Below are positions 11,798 through 24,738 of a DNA stretch of 64,000 nt, piece after piece (the first letter of the stretch is position 1; every line of letters begins with the position of its first letter). This stretch comes from Tetrahymena thermophila SB210 (taxonomy: Eukaryota; Ciliophora; Oligohymenophorea; Hymenostomatida; Tetrahymenidae), in the NCBI RefSeq assembly GCF_000189635.1, contig NW_002476387.1, forward strand, positions 806,001 to 870,000, read 5' to 3'. The position numbers and the translations under genes were made by a program. The notes below the pieces were generated by a model. It was given only the letters and a program-made list of their open reading frames with translations, was not told where the DNA came from and did not search any database.

Positions 11798-13102
11798 ATT
11801 AAATTCCTTATTCTATAGATCTAAAACAATCGAAAAATTAGCGTTAAATAATTTCATAAATTAATTAATCTTATAAGCTATGTGTCAGTCAATATTAAAA
11901 TAAATTAATTTTTTGAAAAACATATTTTAAAATAAGCATATATATTATAAAAATAACTTTAATTTTAGATAAAAGTACGATTTATTTTAAAAAAATTTAT
12001 ATTAGTGATATTTTTCACAAGCTACAAGCTGTTGCTTGCTTAATCCTTCTTTATTTATTAATTAGTTATTTATCTGGATTGTTTTTTAAATTAAATGCGT
12101 TTTAACTAACATTTTAGCTTTTTTGCAGTTGCTATTTATCATTTTTTTCTATCAGTATTTTTTTTAATTTTTAAAAATAGGTTTTTTTTTAACCATAATC
12201 AATTAGTTTAGGAGCAATAAGTTATTTAAAATCTTATTTTAAATTTTTTTATTAATTAATTTTAAATTTGTTTTAAATCATATTATATTTAAAGTAATAG
12301 CCTGCATTGATAAAGCTAATACAATGATTTTGAAATAACTACATAAAAGTATTTAGTTTCTATTTTTTCATTCAATATTAAAGTGGGTTTGTTATCATTA
12401 GAAAATAATAAAATATAAATTAGAGACACTTTAATATTAAAAATTTGTAAAAAGTAGCTCTCTCATGAAAAGACTTTAAAGATAAAAAATTGGTTAGTAA
12501 GCCTTGTATTTTAGCATTCGACTATAAATGCACAGATTGTAATTTTTCTATTTGTACTTACTAAAAAATAAAATAAGCAATAAAGTGGCAAAATTTTACT
12601 CATTTTAAAGTTTGCAAATTTTATTTTTAAATTTAAATTTTTTTCCTTTTTTAAAAAAACCTTGATTAAGAATATAATAAAAATATAAAAGTTTGAATTC
12701 TTTCTAAACTGAATAATAAAAAATATAAAAATTATTTTTGAAGTTGTTTTTATTGTGTAAAAATTAATTGAAATTGTTGAAACAAACTTAATTTATTAAT
12801 TATAATTATTTATTTATTTATTTTTGTATTTTAAATATTAAATTTTCAATTATGTTAAAATATAAATAAATACAAAATATATTTAGAAAACGTAATAACA
12901 TTACATTTAAATAGTTTTAATAGATTTCTATGTATGCATGCACTGCTTTTTAGTTGGTTATGAAAATAAAAATATGTTTTTTTATTTTAGATTGTTTTCT
13001 AAATATTTTTATATTTATTCCTGATAGATTTATATATAATCATTAATCATATTTTTTAAATATCATTATTATCAATCAGCAAACAAAACTAATTTTGTAT
13101 AA
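11798..13102. other. Intergenic, convergent genes
   Basis: AT-rich 1.3-kb spacer between two converging genes. It holds a 12-bp inverted repeat (12374-12385 and 12427-12438). A TGA-free hydrophobic frame near 12000-12330 has no good start and was not called as a gene. Confidence 0.45.
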
Positions 13103-14973
13103 TCATGCTAATTTATCAGCGCTTTCAAGATAACTTTTAATTTTTTCCATGATGACTTTTAATTAATCATTCATGCTAATCCATTCCTTTTTATCAAGAT
13201 ATTTACCATAATTAGCCCTAATTTTTTTAAATAAAAAGAAAATTAATTAAATTCTGCTTTCAAATAAGATAAATTATTTACTTAACATATATAATTTAAT
13301 TGTATTAGTCGATTTGAGCATCAATAATTTTGCTAGTGATAGCGAGGATGACCCAGTTTTCAACATCTTCTATGTTAATCTTTAAAAAAATATTATTTTA
13401 ACTATTGCTTTACTATTTATTTTACATGGAGGTTTTATGCGAATTGTTGATAGCTAATGAGTTCACCTGATTTAGCGAATCTGGAAATAGATTGGACTCT
13501 AACTTTTTCAAGGTATTCCTCTTCAACAATATTATTATCTTTCAAACCATTAGGATTGCTTTTTTTAAAATCTTCAAATCCCTTAACATCACCAGTAATG
13601 AAGAAAGAGAAGATTTAGAATAAAACTGGATTGGACTTTTGTAAATGTTTTAATCCGTTTGTTTCGAAAATGGAACCATATTCAGAAAGAACTTGGCCGT
13701 AGTTGAGAAGTAAGTGAATATATTTCTTTAAAGTTTCGTCGTCTTACTTATCTTAAAATTCAAAGCTTTAGAAGTATTTCAAAACAATTTGGCATCTGAA
13801 GTCTTACCTAAATTAAAGATTTAAAATATTTTATGAAATTTAAAAATTAAAGTTATTTTTTTGGTTTAATTCAAGATTTTATTCTAAATTAGAATTAAAT
13901 AAAATCTTTGACTTAGTAATTTATTTATTCAAAAATGGCTTGTTTAAAATAGAAATCCAAATTTAGAGATATAAAATTTGATTTAATTTTATAATAAAAA
14001 AGAATAATTGTAAATTACTTGATAGATTTATCTAAAGCATCAACAATATGAGAAAGAAGTTTCTTTTTTTCATTGTTGGTAAGATTCCAGTTCTTAGTGA
14101 TAGTATCGATATCAGTGAAAGTAGTATTTAAAACACCAATTTTATCGTTTTTCTTGCTATAAGCAATAATGTAAAGCAAGAGAGAATATTAAATCTTAGG
14201 TAAGCTGTCCAAACCGTTGAAAACAATGCCATATCTAATTTAAAATTTAAAAAATAAAATTTTTTTATGCTTTTCTATTTACTTTGGCTAAATTTATAAT
14301 TAAAAATAAATTTTGTTTCTATCTATCTATCAATATCAAGCAAGACCATAAATTATTTTTAATAAAGCTTGTTATATATCTTCTAATATTTTTTAAGCTT
14401 TTAAATACCGTTTAAGATAGAAGTAAGTATGTATGTGCTTGATTTCAGAATCTGAAATTTCTTATTTTTCAAATTAAATTAATATATTACTGAATTAAAA
14501 CGTTGCTTGCATGTGATTCTTCAGCTTCAAGAACAGTTTAGTACTTTTTAAGAGTAGCTTCTTGTTTAGGAGAAGCAGTTATCAAGTAGGAGGTAATTGC
14601 AGAAATACTATTTAAATCTAATTATTAAAAACTGTATTAGAAAATTTATTTTCAAACCAATTAAAAATAATATTCTAATCTAAATAAGAAAGCAAATTCC
14701 TTATTTAGACCTAATTAATTGCGAAAAAGAAACAAATTTTGAATAATCACATTTTTGATCAAGCTTGAGATTCTTTTTTGCTTAGAAAAGAAGTTCAATA
14801 AGAGCTTCATAGCTCTAAGATTTCAAATATTAACTAGATTTTTGCTTAAATTCTTCTAAATACTTTTCTTCTTCTTCATCAAACTTAGAAGCTTTGGTTA
14901 AAGCCTATTCGATGTGAGCAGCAAGTCTATCTAAATTATCTAATTCAGTAAGCTTAATTAATTGGTAAGACAT
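13103..14973 (-). CDS. eIF3 subunit M-like PCI-domain protein
   Basis: Probable translation initiation factor 3 subunit m, a PCI-domain scaffold protein of the eIF3 complex in the cytoplasm. It starts MSYQLIKLTELDN at 14973 and ends at TGA 13103-13105. Family matches: KNWNLTNNEKKKLLSHIVDAL corresponds to human WISDWNLTTEKKHTLL; the PCI winged-helix end SGELISYQQFAQNLH, then EDVENWVILAITSKIIDAQIDQ, corresponds to ADDVEAFVIDAVRTKMVYCKIDQ; and ANYGKYLDKKEW aligns with HRTFGKQQW. At least five introns are present, including one between LH and INIEDVENW and one between YVK and ANYGK. The splice sites around 14440-14500 and 14620-14720 could not be fixed to the base. Total size is compatible with the family (about 370-400 aa). 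Confidence 0.78.
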
Positions 14974-17373
14974 TTTTGACTTTTTCTTGTTATTTGGTTA
15001 AAAAGGATATTTTTTATTTATTTAATTAGTTTTGTTTTAATAATTTAATTAGATTTTTACTTTCAGCAATTCGCTCTTTTTATTTTTTGCACTTTTTAAT
15101 TTTCTTACTTTATACTAATTAAAAGAAAAATCAATCAAATTAACAAGCAAAAAAACATACAAACAAATAAAGCCAATGAAGATACAAGTGCCAAATATAA
15201 TAAATAGATAAAGAAACATGCCATATAAATAGATATAAACTTATCTTATTTAGATATAATTTATAACAATTACTCTATTCCATTTAGAATTTAATTTATT
15301 TATAAAAAATTTATAATAAAAATTATTTTATAAAATGATTAATTAATATTGTTTGAATAAAGCATCATACAAAGCAACAGTTAATTCAACTATTTTAAAA
15401 TAAATATAAACCATATAATTAATATACAAGTACCAAGTATAAAAAATAAATCATATAAATAAAGAAACATATTCCAATAAATTTAATTTTTGAATAATAT
15501 TCCATTTTTAAATAATTAATTAAATAAAAAATGATAGAATTTAAATTATTTTATAAACTGATTTGGCTATTATCTGAATTTAGCATCATAAAAAATAATA
15601 ATCTATCCTTTAATATTTTTCAAACTTAATAGTGATTTAATAATTAATGTAAAATTTGCATGCTTTTTTTAATTTCTCTTTATATATTTATATATATAGT
15701 TTTTTATTTCATTTTTTTTAATAAAAATGATTTTTAGATTGTTTGTTTTTAAGTTTAATCAATAATAATAAATTTAAACAATTATTAATCAAATTTTTAT
15801 TATTTAATTAATTTACCTTTTTGCCTTATTTTAATAAAATTATTTATTTAATAATTCAATGAATTTTAAATATTCATTTTGTTCTTAATAAAATAAATTA
15901 TTTGCTTAAAATATTAATTTTTTATTGAAATCTTATAAAGTTTAATTAATAATTAAAACCTTTTTTATTACTTAATTTTTATTATTTTTATACAACTCAT
16001 TATTTAGAAATATGTGTTTTAAAACAAAATAAATTTTTTGTTTTTAATTTATATTTAATTAATCTTTTTTTAAGTTCATGCTTTTAAAGCATTATTAATT
16101 TCAAATTACTAATAAATATATGAAACAAACACAAAATTATGATAAATAAATTATATATTTTTTAAATAAAAAATATTTTAACTTATTAAAGTTGGGATCA
16201 GAAGCTTAAATTTTCATACTCTACATAATTTTTAGTATTTAATATGAGTGATTGCTTAATTATAACATTTTAATTATACGAATTAGCAGTAATATGAAAT
16301 CAATCTATTTCTTTTTAATATGAATGTTATTAATGATAAATTACTCCCTTAATAAATTAAGGATAAATGAATAAATTAATTAAATTAAAATACATTATGA
16401 ATTAATCGCAATTTTTAGTCTGTTATTTTTGAATTCAAGGTTGTATCTTAATCAAATCTTTTAATTAAAAATTCTGTACTATGCTTCAAATTACTAGAAA
16501 TGTATATTTTTAATAAGTATAATGAATATCTTTTAGTATTTACTTCTCGCCAAAGAAAAACCATGAATGGAATTATTTAGAGAAAAATCATATTATTTTT
16601 ATTATCTTTGTTTAAGCTTACTAATTTTAGCTCTTGATATATAAAATTAGTAAGATAGAAAAATTTAATAATATGCGATACTATTTATTTTAGTTCTTAG
16701 AGAATAATTTGCAATTTTGATAACAAAGATATTTCAATTATATTTCAAAACTTACCTGATGGACTATAATAATTTTTAATTAAATAAATAATGAAATTTA
16801 TATTTTTAAATAAATATTAAGTTTTTAAAATATTTTAGAAGTTCTGTAGTTTATACTCACCACACTTAATCCTGATTTAGGTTGGCTAAATCAACAGTTT
16901 TTTTATTTTATAGTTTGTATTGAGAATATGTACACAAGTATGTTGAGAGAAATTTATCTGATAAAAATTAAAATGAAATAAATATTGATAAAAATCAAGA
17001 AAAAGAAATTTAGAAAAATAGAAAACGTAGACTAATTATTATTTGAATAGTATATAAATCATTATATTTAGTGTCTATGTAAAAAGAATATGCTTGTTTT
17101 TAACACAATTACTGCTTTTATAGGTGGATCTCTCTTTGTATAATACAATAGCTTGTTTTAAACCCTTTTTCATTTTGGATTGCTTTTGAAAGACATTATT
17201 ATTATTTTTCATGTTGAAGTTTCTAGAAATATAGAATAGAAGATTATGAAGTAGGGGTCTTCTAGTTATTAAAAACTTAATTTGAGGTCATATCCGCTTA
17301 AAAATTAATAAATAATCAAAAGATACACAAAACCAAAAAATAAAACAAATCAAGTAAAAATAAAAACACAAAA
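14974..17373. other. Long intergenic region with the HSP60 promoter
   Basis: 2.4 kb of AT-rich DNA between divergent genes. I see no coding frame of normal composition and no RNA gene. The last 200 bases carry the heat shock element listed separately. Confidence 0.5.
17215..17229 (+). promoter_or_regulatory. Heat shock element upstream of HSP60
   Basis: TGAAGTTTCTAGAAA is a perfect three-unit HSE (nGAAn nTTCn nGAAn, alternating) about 145 bases before the HSP60 start. A further GAAT/AGAAG stretch follows directly and could add weaker units. This is the binding pattern of trimeric heat shock factor, so heat induction of the gene is expected. Confidence 0.75.
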
Positions 17374-20083
17374 ATGTTCGCCAAGAAAGCCGTTACCCAA
17401 TACATTAAGTCTAGCACCAAGGGTTTATCCCAAAAGTTCCCTATGTTCTTCGCTGCTAAGGAATTGAGCTTTGGTATGGAAGCCAGATAAAAGATGCTTA
17501 TTGGCTGCGAAAAGCTTGCTGATGCCGTTCAAACCACCCTCGGTCCCAAGGGTCGTAACGTTGTCATCGAATAGTAAGAAAAATGATTTTTTTATTTCTA
17601 TATCAATCTTAAAACATTAACAATACATCATGAATGAGAGAAGAAAAGATAACAATTTCAAATATGGTGAAATTATTTCTTATCCTTTTGTTGGATGTTA
17701 AAATTTTAAGATTTTCAATAAAAAAAGCTTGACATTTTATTCGTTAAGAAGGAATACTTTTATCCTTGATAAAAGAAAATATTAGAATAAAAGTTGAATT
17801 TTAAGTTATTAACTTATACATTTAATTATATAGAACTTTCGGTCCCCCTAAGATCACTAAGGATGGTGTCACTGTTGCCAAGAACATCGAATTTTCTGAT
17901 AAGTTCGAAAACATTGGTGCCTCTTTGGTCAAGCAAGTTGCTTCCAAGACTAATGACGAAGCTGGTGATGGTACCACCACTGCCACCGTCTTAGCTAGAG
18001 CTATCTTCAAGGAAGGTTGCAAGTCTGTTGCTGCTGGTATGAACCCTATGGACTTAAGAAGAGGTATCAACCTTGCTGTTGACCACGTCGTTAAGACCCT
18101 TAAGGCCAACTCTAGACCCGTCAACACCACCCAACTCATTTCCGATGTTGCCACTATTTCTGCCAACGGTGACCGTGAAATCGGTGATCTTATTGCTAAG
18201 CTCATGGAAAAGACTGGTGAACACGGTACTATCACTGTTGCTGATGGTAATATTTTGAATTTCAAATGCAAACAAAAAAAATACAGAAAATTCTATTAGA
18301 TTTCTTGAATGATCTAAATAAAATAATTTGAGATAGATATTCTTTAGTTTAAATACGAAAACTAAAAGTTTATAATAGGGAATAGCCACGTTTGTATCAA
18401 GCATATAAAAACAAGCGTAGTTAATGAATACTATGACATAAAATAAACATAGAATAATAAGTAGTACTTAAGGATTTAAGCAGTAATAGATTATAAATTT
18501 ACTCTTACATCAGTAAGTTAAGTGATGTATAAGTTGATTAATTAATTAATTTATTTATTAATCAAATAAATAATTGATAATTAAAGAAGCAATTTAATTG
18601 AGATATTGACAATTTTATTTTCTTGAAAAGTGATCATTGATAGATAGCTGGTGAAAAATTTTTAAGAAATTTCTCAAATCAAAATTAAATATAAAGAAGA
18701 AAATAAAATTTCTCGAAATTCTTTAAAAAGATTAAATAAACAAATATCTCAAATTAATGAAGCTTTAGCAACAACAATTTAATTTATTTAGAATATTTAA
18801 GAAATCTTAAAGAATAAAAAAAATTGTTTATGATAAAATATTTTTTTTTTAATTTATTAAAAATGATATTTTTATGAAATAAATAGGTAAGACCTTGAAC
18901 CACGAAATCGAATTCGTTGAAGGTATGAGATTCGACAGAGGTTACATCTCTCCCTACTTCGTCACTAACACTAAGTCTTAAAAGTGTGAATTAGAAAACC
19001 CTCTTATCTTGATCGCTGAAAAGAAGGTTACTAACATCCAAGCTATCTTGCCCTACTTAGAACACGCCATGAAGTCCAACAGACCCATCCTCATTATCTG
19101 TGAAGATGTTGAATCTGAAGCTTTGGCTACTTTGGTCGTCAACAAGCTTAGAGGTGGTCTTAACATCTGCGCTGTTAAGGCTCCCGCTTTCGGTGATAAC
19201 AGAAAGGCTATCCTTAACGATATTGCCATTCTCACCAACGGTACTGTCATCTCTGAAGATGTTGGTCTTAACTTTGACAATGCTGAAGTCAATGTTATGG
19301 GTACCTGCAAGAGAGTTATCGTTACTAAGGACGACACCGTTATTATGGATGGTTCTGGTGATTAAACTGCTATTAATGAAAGATGTGCTTAAATCAAGGA
19401 ATAAATTTAAGAAACTACTTCTGAATACGACAAGGAAAAATTATAAGAAAGACTTGCTAAGTTCTAAGGTGGTGTTGGTATCATTAAGGTCGGTGGTGCC
19501 TCTGAAGTCGAAGTTGGTGAAATCAAGGACAGAATCACCGATGCTCTCTGTGCTACCAGAGCTGCCGTCGAAGAAGGCATCGTTATTGGTAATTTATTGT
19601 TTGATCTATTTATATATTTGACTTTCAAATAAAATTTTAATTTATTAAAAAATTATTTCTTAAATTAATAAAGGTGGTGGTTGCGCTTTATTATATGCTT
19701 CCAGAGAATTAGACAACTTGAAGGGTGAAAACTTCGATTAAAACATTGGTATCTAAATCGTCAAGAAGGCCATCCAAATTCCTTGCAAGACTATTGCTGA
19801 AAATGCTGGTAAGGAAGGAGCTATCATTGTTGGTAAATTACTTGAATCTAAGGATGCTAACCTCGGTTATGATGCTTCCAAGGACAGATATACTAATTTA
19901 ATTGAAGCTGGTATTATCGATCCCACTAAGGTCGTTAGAAGAGCTCTTATCGACTCTACCTCTGTTGCCTCTTTAATGATTACTTCTGAATGTATTATTG
20001 TTGAAGATGCCAGCCAAAAGAAGGATGCTGCTCCTGCTATGGGTGGTATGGGCGGTATGGGTGGTATGGGAGGTATGTACTGA
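17374..20083 (+). CDS. HSP60: Mitochondrial chaperonin HSP60 (GroEL family)
   Basis: Folds imported proteins in the mitochondrial matrix. Four exons: 17374-17573, 17834-18246, 18887-19588 and 19674-20083; introns are 260, 640 and 85 nt. The exons sum to 1725 nt, 574 residues, normal for HSP60. The N-terminus [20 protein letters not shown] is basic and Ser/Thr-rich, as expected of a mitochondrial presequence. Chaperonin signatures follow: [75 protein letters not shown]. The C-terminus is a GGM repeat, the typical GroEL tail. Codon use differs sharply from the neighbours, with many C-ending codons, as in highly expressed Tetrahymena genes. In-frame TAA and TAG fall at conserved Gln sites. Only the first exon boundary splits a Gln codon (TA|A). 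Confidence 0.98.
18247..18886 (+). other. Unusually long HSP60 intron 2 with possible structured RNA
   Basis: This 640-nt intron is about ten times the usual length here. Between about 18340 and 18525 it holds less AT-rich sequence and several possible stems: CTTTAGTTT with AAACTAAAAG, CGTTTGT with ACAAGCG, and AGTAA with TTACT followed by an ACA triplet. That layout resembles a box H/ACA guide RNA but is not proven. Confidence 0.35.
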
Positions 20084-21203
20084 TCTTACTTACCATCACT
20101 ATTTACAATACTATTAATAATTTTCTAATATATTTTTAATCTAAAATACTAAAAAAATAAGCAAGTCTTAAATGAAATAAATAAATATAACTCAAATATT
20201 TTAAACAATTTTATAATGTATTTAGCCTTTCATTAAATTCATATTAGTAAAAAAGATCCTTGTAAATTTTTTTAGTGTTTTTTACTAATTACTTCATTTC
20301 TGATATTTTTGATATTATTTTGTATTAATCACTATGTCTTTTTACAGATAATATTTATTAATTCTATTTTCAATAGAAATTATCACCTTAAAAAACTCTC
20401 ATAATAAATATAATAAAACTTAAATTAAAAAGAGTTAACTAAATTAGAAAGTATTATATTTATTATTATCATATACTGTAAATGCTCATTAATTAAGGCA
20501 TTCCCTAAGTATCTTTTTTGTCCAAAAAAAATTGCCTTACCAATTTTAATAATTACCTTCATTATTTTATGAAAACTTGTAATTAATAAATAAATACAAT
20601 AACTAAAGTTATTTTATTTTTTAATAACATTTTATAATATTAAGAATTATTTAAAAATATTACAACAATTAAAATGTTCAAACATTTGCATTTAATTAAT
20701 TTGTCAACAAAATAAAATTCATTTCAAAAATAAATTAATTTTAAAAGAAATCTTTAGCAGCTAATTAAAGTAAACGTTTGTTTAAAAAATATCCAAACCA
20801 TTATACAATTTTTCAATTTTTCATTTTAGAAATAAATAAATAATTTTAAATAATGTTTTATTACTTAAATAATGATATTTTATGGCTTAATTTTTATAAA
20901 CAACTAAATTTGAAATTAATTAATAGAATTCTACAGCTAAATATAATAAAGTAATATATCTATCTAACTTCTTTTAATATTAAGATCTGAAAAAATTAAA
21001 CTAATTTAAAATGAAATTATTGAAATAAAATTTATTTTTTAATCATTTATACTTGGCTTTGCAATTTAATGCTTTTAGACACAAACTTTATTATTTAAAT
21101 AAATTAAAAGATTGATTTTAATATTTATTTTTCAATAAACAGAGAAGTAATATTTTATAAATATAATACTTAAAATAATTTAATTTGCAAGATTTTTATA
21201 TTT
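20084..21203. other. Intergenic, convergent genes
   Basis: AT-rich 1.1-kb spacer holding the 3' ends of HSP60 and the dynein gene. Nothing else recognised. Confidence 0.5.
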
Positions 21204-24167
21204 TCATTTTTTAGCAGCTTTAGAGTTTTAAGGTGCTTCTTAATCTGGCTTGACTCCTTTTATAACTTCATTAATATATTAAAGAGCTTATTCTTAATAT
21301 TCTTTTTCTAATTCTTCGTCTTCATCTACTTAGTTATCCTATATTTAGGTAAATTTAAGTATTTAGTTAAATATGAGAAATAGAGCTTTATTACGACTTT
21401 TTAGGTTGTAGTTACTTCTTCAGCAACTTCTTAATCTTTCTTTTCTTTTAATTTTTTAAATTCTTCTTCTCTAATTTCAAATCTATGTTTAAAGTATCTA
21501 ACTCTTAAAACTTCACGATTCCAAAAATCGTTCATGGTTTTTTCTTCTTCTCCTATCTTTTTCCATAAGGTATATGGTAATTCTAAAATATGTACAGTAC
21601 CATCATAATCACCAACTGCCTGTTTAAAAGTTAAAGCAAAAATAAATAAATAATTAAAAAGCTTATTATAATAAAAATATATACTAATGAATGATGTTGA
21701 TTTTCATGGAATTTAATATATGAGAGAGGTTTAGCACCAACGTGATATGTAAGAGTTGCTTTATGAGATTAGTCGAGGAAATCCCAAACATTTATATTAC
21801 CATCATTAAGTCCAATGATTACAACACCAGGACGTGAAGGTGAAAAAGCACCACATGTAATTTATCCTTATTTAACTATAGCAGAATCAAAAATTGGTAC
21901 ATCAACATCATGCTTCCAGATACAGAAATTGAAATCATGGATAGTAAGAATTATATCATCATAAAAGGGAGAATTTTCTAAGGCAACTGTAGGACGATAA
22001 GATCTTTCATTTTACCATAATTTAGTTACTTTGTCATTTCTGTTACTATCTTCTGTTGGGTGAACTGTCCAATCAACCAAGAAAAGTTCACCTTCATCAG
22101 ATGTTCCTGTGAATGTAGGATTTCTTTAACCTTTTCTAAATGCAATTTGTGCACCACCCATTGTACCTCCACCTTCAGGTCTAACAAGTTGCAAACCGTA
22201 ATTTGCTTTCCATTGATGACTGGTAATCTAAATAAATAAATAAAAAAAATAATTTTAAATTTAAATTTCATCATAAGTAGCTAAATTACATCAAATTATT
22301 TCTTAGAGTCTTTTTAATCATTAAATCTTGTATCCCAAAAACAAACTTGGCCATCCCAAGAAATAGATGCAAATTAGTAACAATCTCCATCTAAAATAAA
22401 TAAATAGATAATAATTTAATAGAGCCTTAATGAAAATTGAAATTTTATTTACGAGTGGGATGAACAACATTATTAAATACTTTTCTATCAAATTCTACTG
22501 TAGGAGGAATCCAAGAAATTGAAAGAACTGGATTTTTATGGGAGCAAACATTTTTGCGGACTATTTCATTATTTGGTAGTTACTAGGCACTTGAAGGATC
22601 TTGAAGCTGAGAAAGAATCAAAGGATTTATTTCAGGAATTTCACTTTTACTGTCTTATTTAGCTTTCTACCCTTTTTTACCTGTTACAGTGTAAAGACTG
22701 TTACTTTATTTCAAATCCCACATGATAATTTAACCATTTGCAGCACCACCTATATTATTAATTTATATTTAAGATAAAAATTGCATTTTTAGAATAGTTT
22801 TATTTACCGATGACTATATTTGGATCTTTAGGATTAAATTAGAAAGTTATTATTTCTAAAGGACTTGTGAGAATAAGAACAGGATCAATTGAATGTTAGT
22901 CATCATAATCCCAAAATACAATCATAAATTTATGAGATTTCATACTATAAATTACTCTTTCCTCAAAAGTTAGATTTTCCATAAATGCAGCTGCAATATA
23001 TTTTCCTCTTTTATTTAAAATGAAAGAAAAGTCATAAATAAGATTTAATTTAAATTTAAAATAGCTTTTCTTAGTTTTTTAATCATTTTATAACATTAAA
23101 TTTTTATAATTTTTGCTATTTCATTAAAAGAAATAATGTAATATCTTTTTTTAAATTTCAAAATGCATTTTTATGCAAATAAATTAAATCAATTTTTATA
23201 TTTAAAAATTGCAGTTATTTCCTACTTTTAATTGAGCTGGTTATTAGGTTGGAATTGAATACAAGATATTTTCTTGCCTTTGCATTATAAATAGTAAAAT
23301 GTTTTCCATTCTTTAATTGCATTAGAAAGTTCAGTGCCTTCTGCAGCTACATCATCGGCATCAAATAACTCAAAATCGTTTTGATAAATATCAATAGTTT
23401 CATTTGATTGTAACGCTTCTTCCATCAAGGGATACACATTATCTAAAAATTTGAGAAGCTCTTAGTTATCATCTTCTATTTCTACAATTGTTTATTCATT
23501 ATCTACAGTGAGAGCTTTATTTATACGCCTATTCCAGATTGTTTAAGTGGAAGAATTTACTATTGGATTACAACCTTATAAACCTATATCAATAACTTTA
23601 TTACGGACATGAGCAAATGGATCACTTTGCTGTTTTACTTCCAACATTTTTTCACTTGCATCAGTTTCATTTAATTTACATGGTTATCCAAACTCTCTTC
23701 TTTTCTTAATGAATTGCATTTTTATGGTTGGTCTATTTTTCTTTATCATAGACAATTATATCTCCTTTACTGTTTCTTCAAACTAAGACTACCAGAATCT
23801 CCAATAGCGATTACGTTCTACTTTATTTTCTTCATCACTTGGGTCTATTTTAAATTAGAATGTAAATTTAAATACCAAGACATTAATTTCACTATTTAAA
23901 AAAATATCTCATATTATTATGGCTATGCATCTAATTTTATATCTTGTAAAAGCTAGATAGATACCTTCTTTATATATTTAAATTCATATGATAATAATGA
24001 TCATATTGAATATTTATGAAGCTTAAAATAAACTTTCATAAAAAAACAAATGCTATTTCTGTAAAGGACTTAATTGGGTAATAATATATCTAATGCGTAT
24101 TAAATTTAGCCATATCATATTTGTAATGAATACCTGATGAGCTTTCGTCTCTCTTGCTTAATTTCAT
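21204..24167 (-). CDS. Axonemal inner-arm dynein intermediate chain, WD-repeat (DNAI3/WDR63, IC140 type)
   Basis: A WD40 intermediate chain of the inner dynein arm (I1/f) that helps anchor heavy chains in the cilium. Start MKLSKRDESSSDPSDEEN; the first intron is 23845-24133 (289 nt), and more short introns follow. Residues about 100-250 hold a TQT dynein-light-chain-like site (NSSTQTIWNRR). The pre-WD segment has LMEEALQSNETIDIYQNDF, then EWKTFYYLQCKGKKISCIQF, as in IC140. WD repeats include NPKDPNIVIGGAANGQIIMWD, FASISWDGQVCFWDTR, VVIIGLNDGNINIWD and VGDYDGTVHILELPYTLW. The segment PTVALENSPFYDDIILTIHD matches the family hallmark VVAMERSPFFPDI. A charged coiled tail ends VIKGVKPDQEAPQNSKAAKK before the TGA at 21204-21206. 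WDR78-type chains are the main alternative. Confidence 0.8.
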
Positions 24168-24738
24168 TTTTTACTTACTTTTATTAATATATAGAAAAGA
24201 GTTCTTTGTTAATAATTTAAATCAAAAAAATAGTGAAATAAATTGAAACTTAAGAATTTTAATTAATTAATTAATGAATAAGGGCAAATCATTTATATAA
24301 TTTTTGTTTATTTATATTTATTTATTTTATTAGTCATTCATTAAGGTTGATCTGTGATTGTTTTTTAACAAATATTAAGTAAGATAATCAACCTATTTAC
24401 TAATCATACATATCTTTTCTTTTCTTCTTAATCTCTTGATAATCTATTTGCAAATGGCGCTAGTTTACTTATTTAAATACAATAAAAATAAAAAGTATTT
24501 TACATTTTTGTTGAATTCATACAGTTTATTTTGAACAATATTAAATTTTATTATTTAAAATTATTTTTTATTTATTTTATGATTCGTTATTTTTAAGGTA
24601 AAATTAAATTATTATAAGATATGGTATTTTAGAGAATGTTCTTTCCATTTTTATGAAAATACTTAAAGTAGTTAAGTAGGAGATTTGTTCTTTGATAAAA
24701 AAATTTATATTAAAAAATTTTCGAGTAATTAAAAACAA
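24168..24738. other. Intergenic, divergent promoters
   Basis: AT-rich spacer between the dynein chain start (-) and the TPR gene (+). No element recognised. Confidence 0.45.

Noticed and set aside
12000-12330. TGA-free frame with membrane-like composition
   Set aside because: No start codon, no splice context and base composition of spacer DNA. With only one stop codon such frames arise often by chance.
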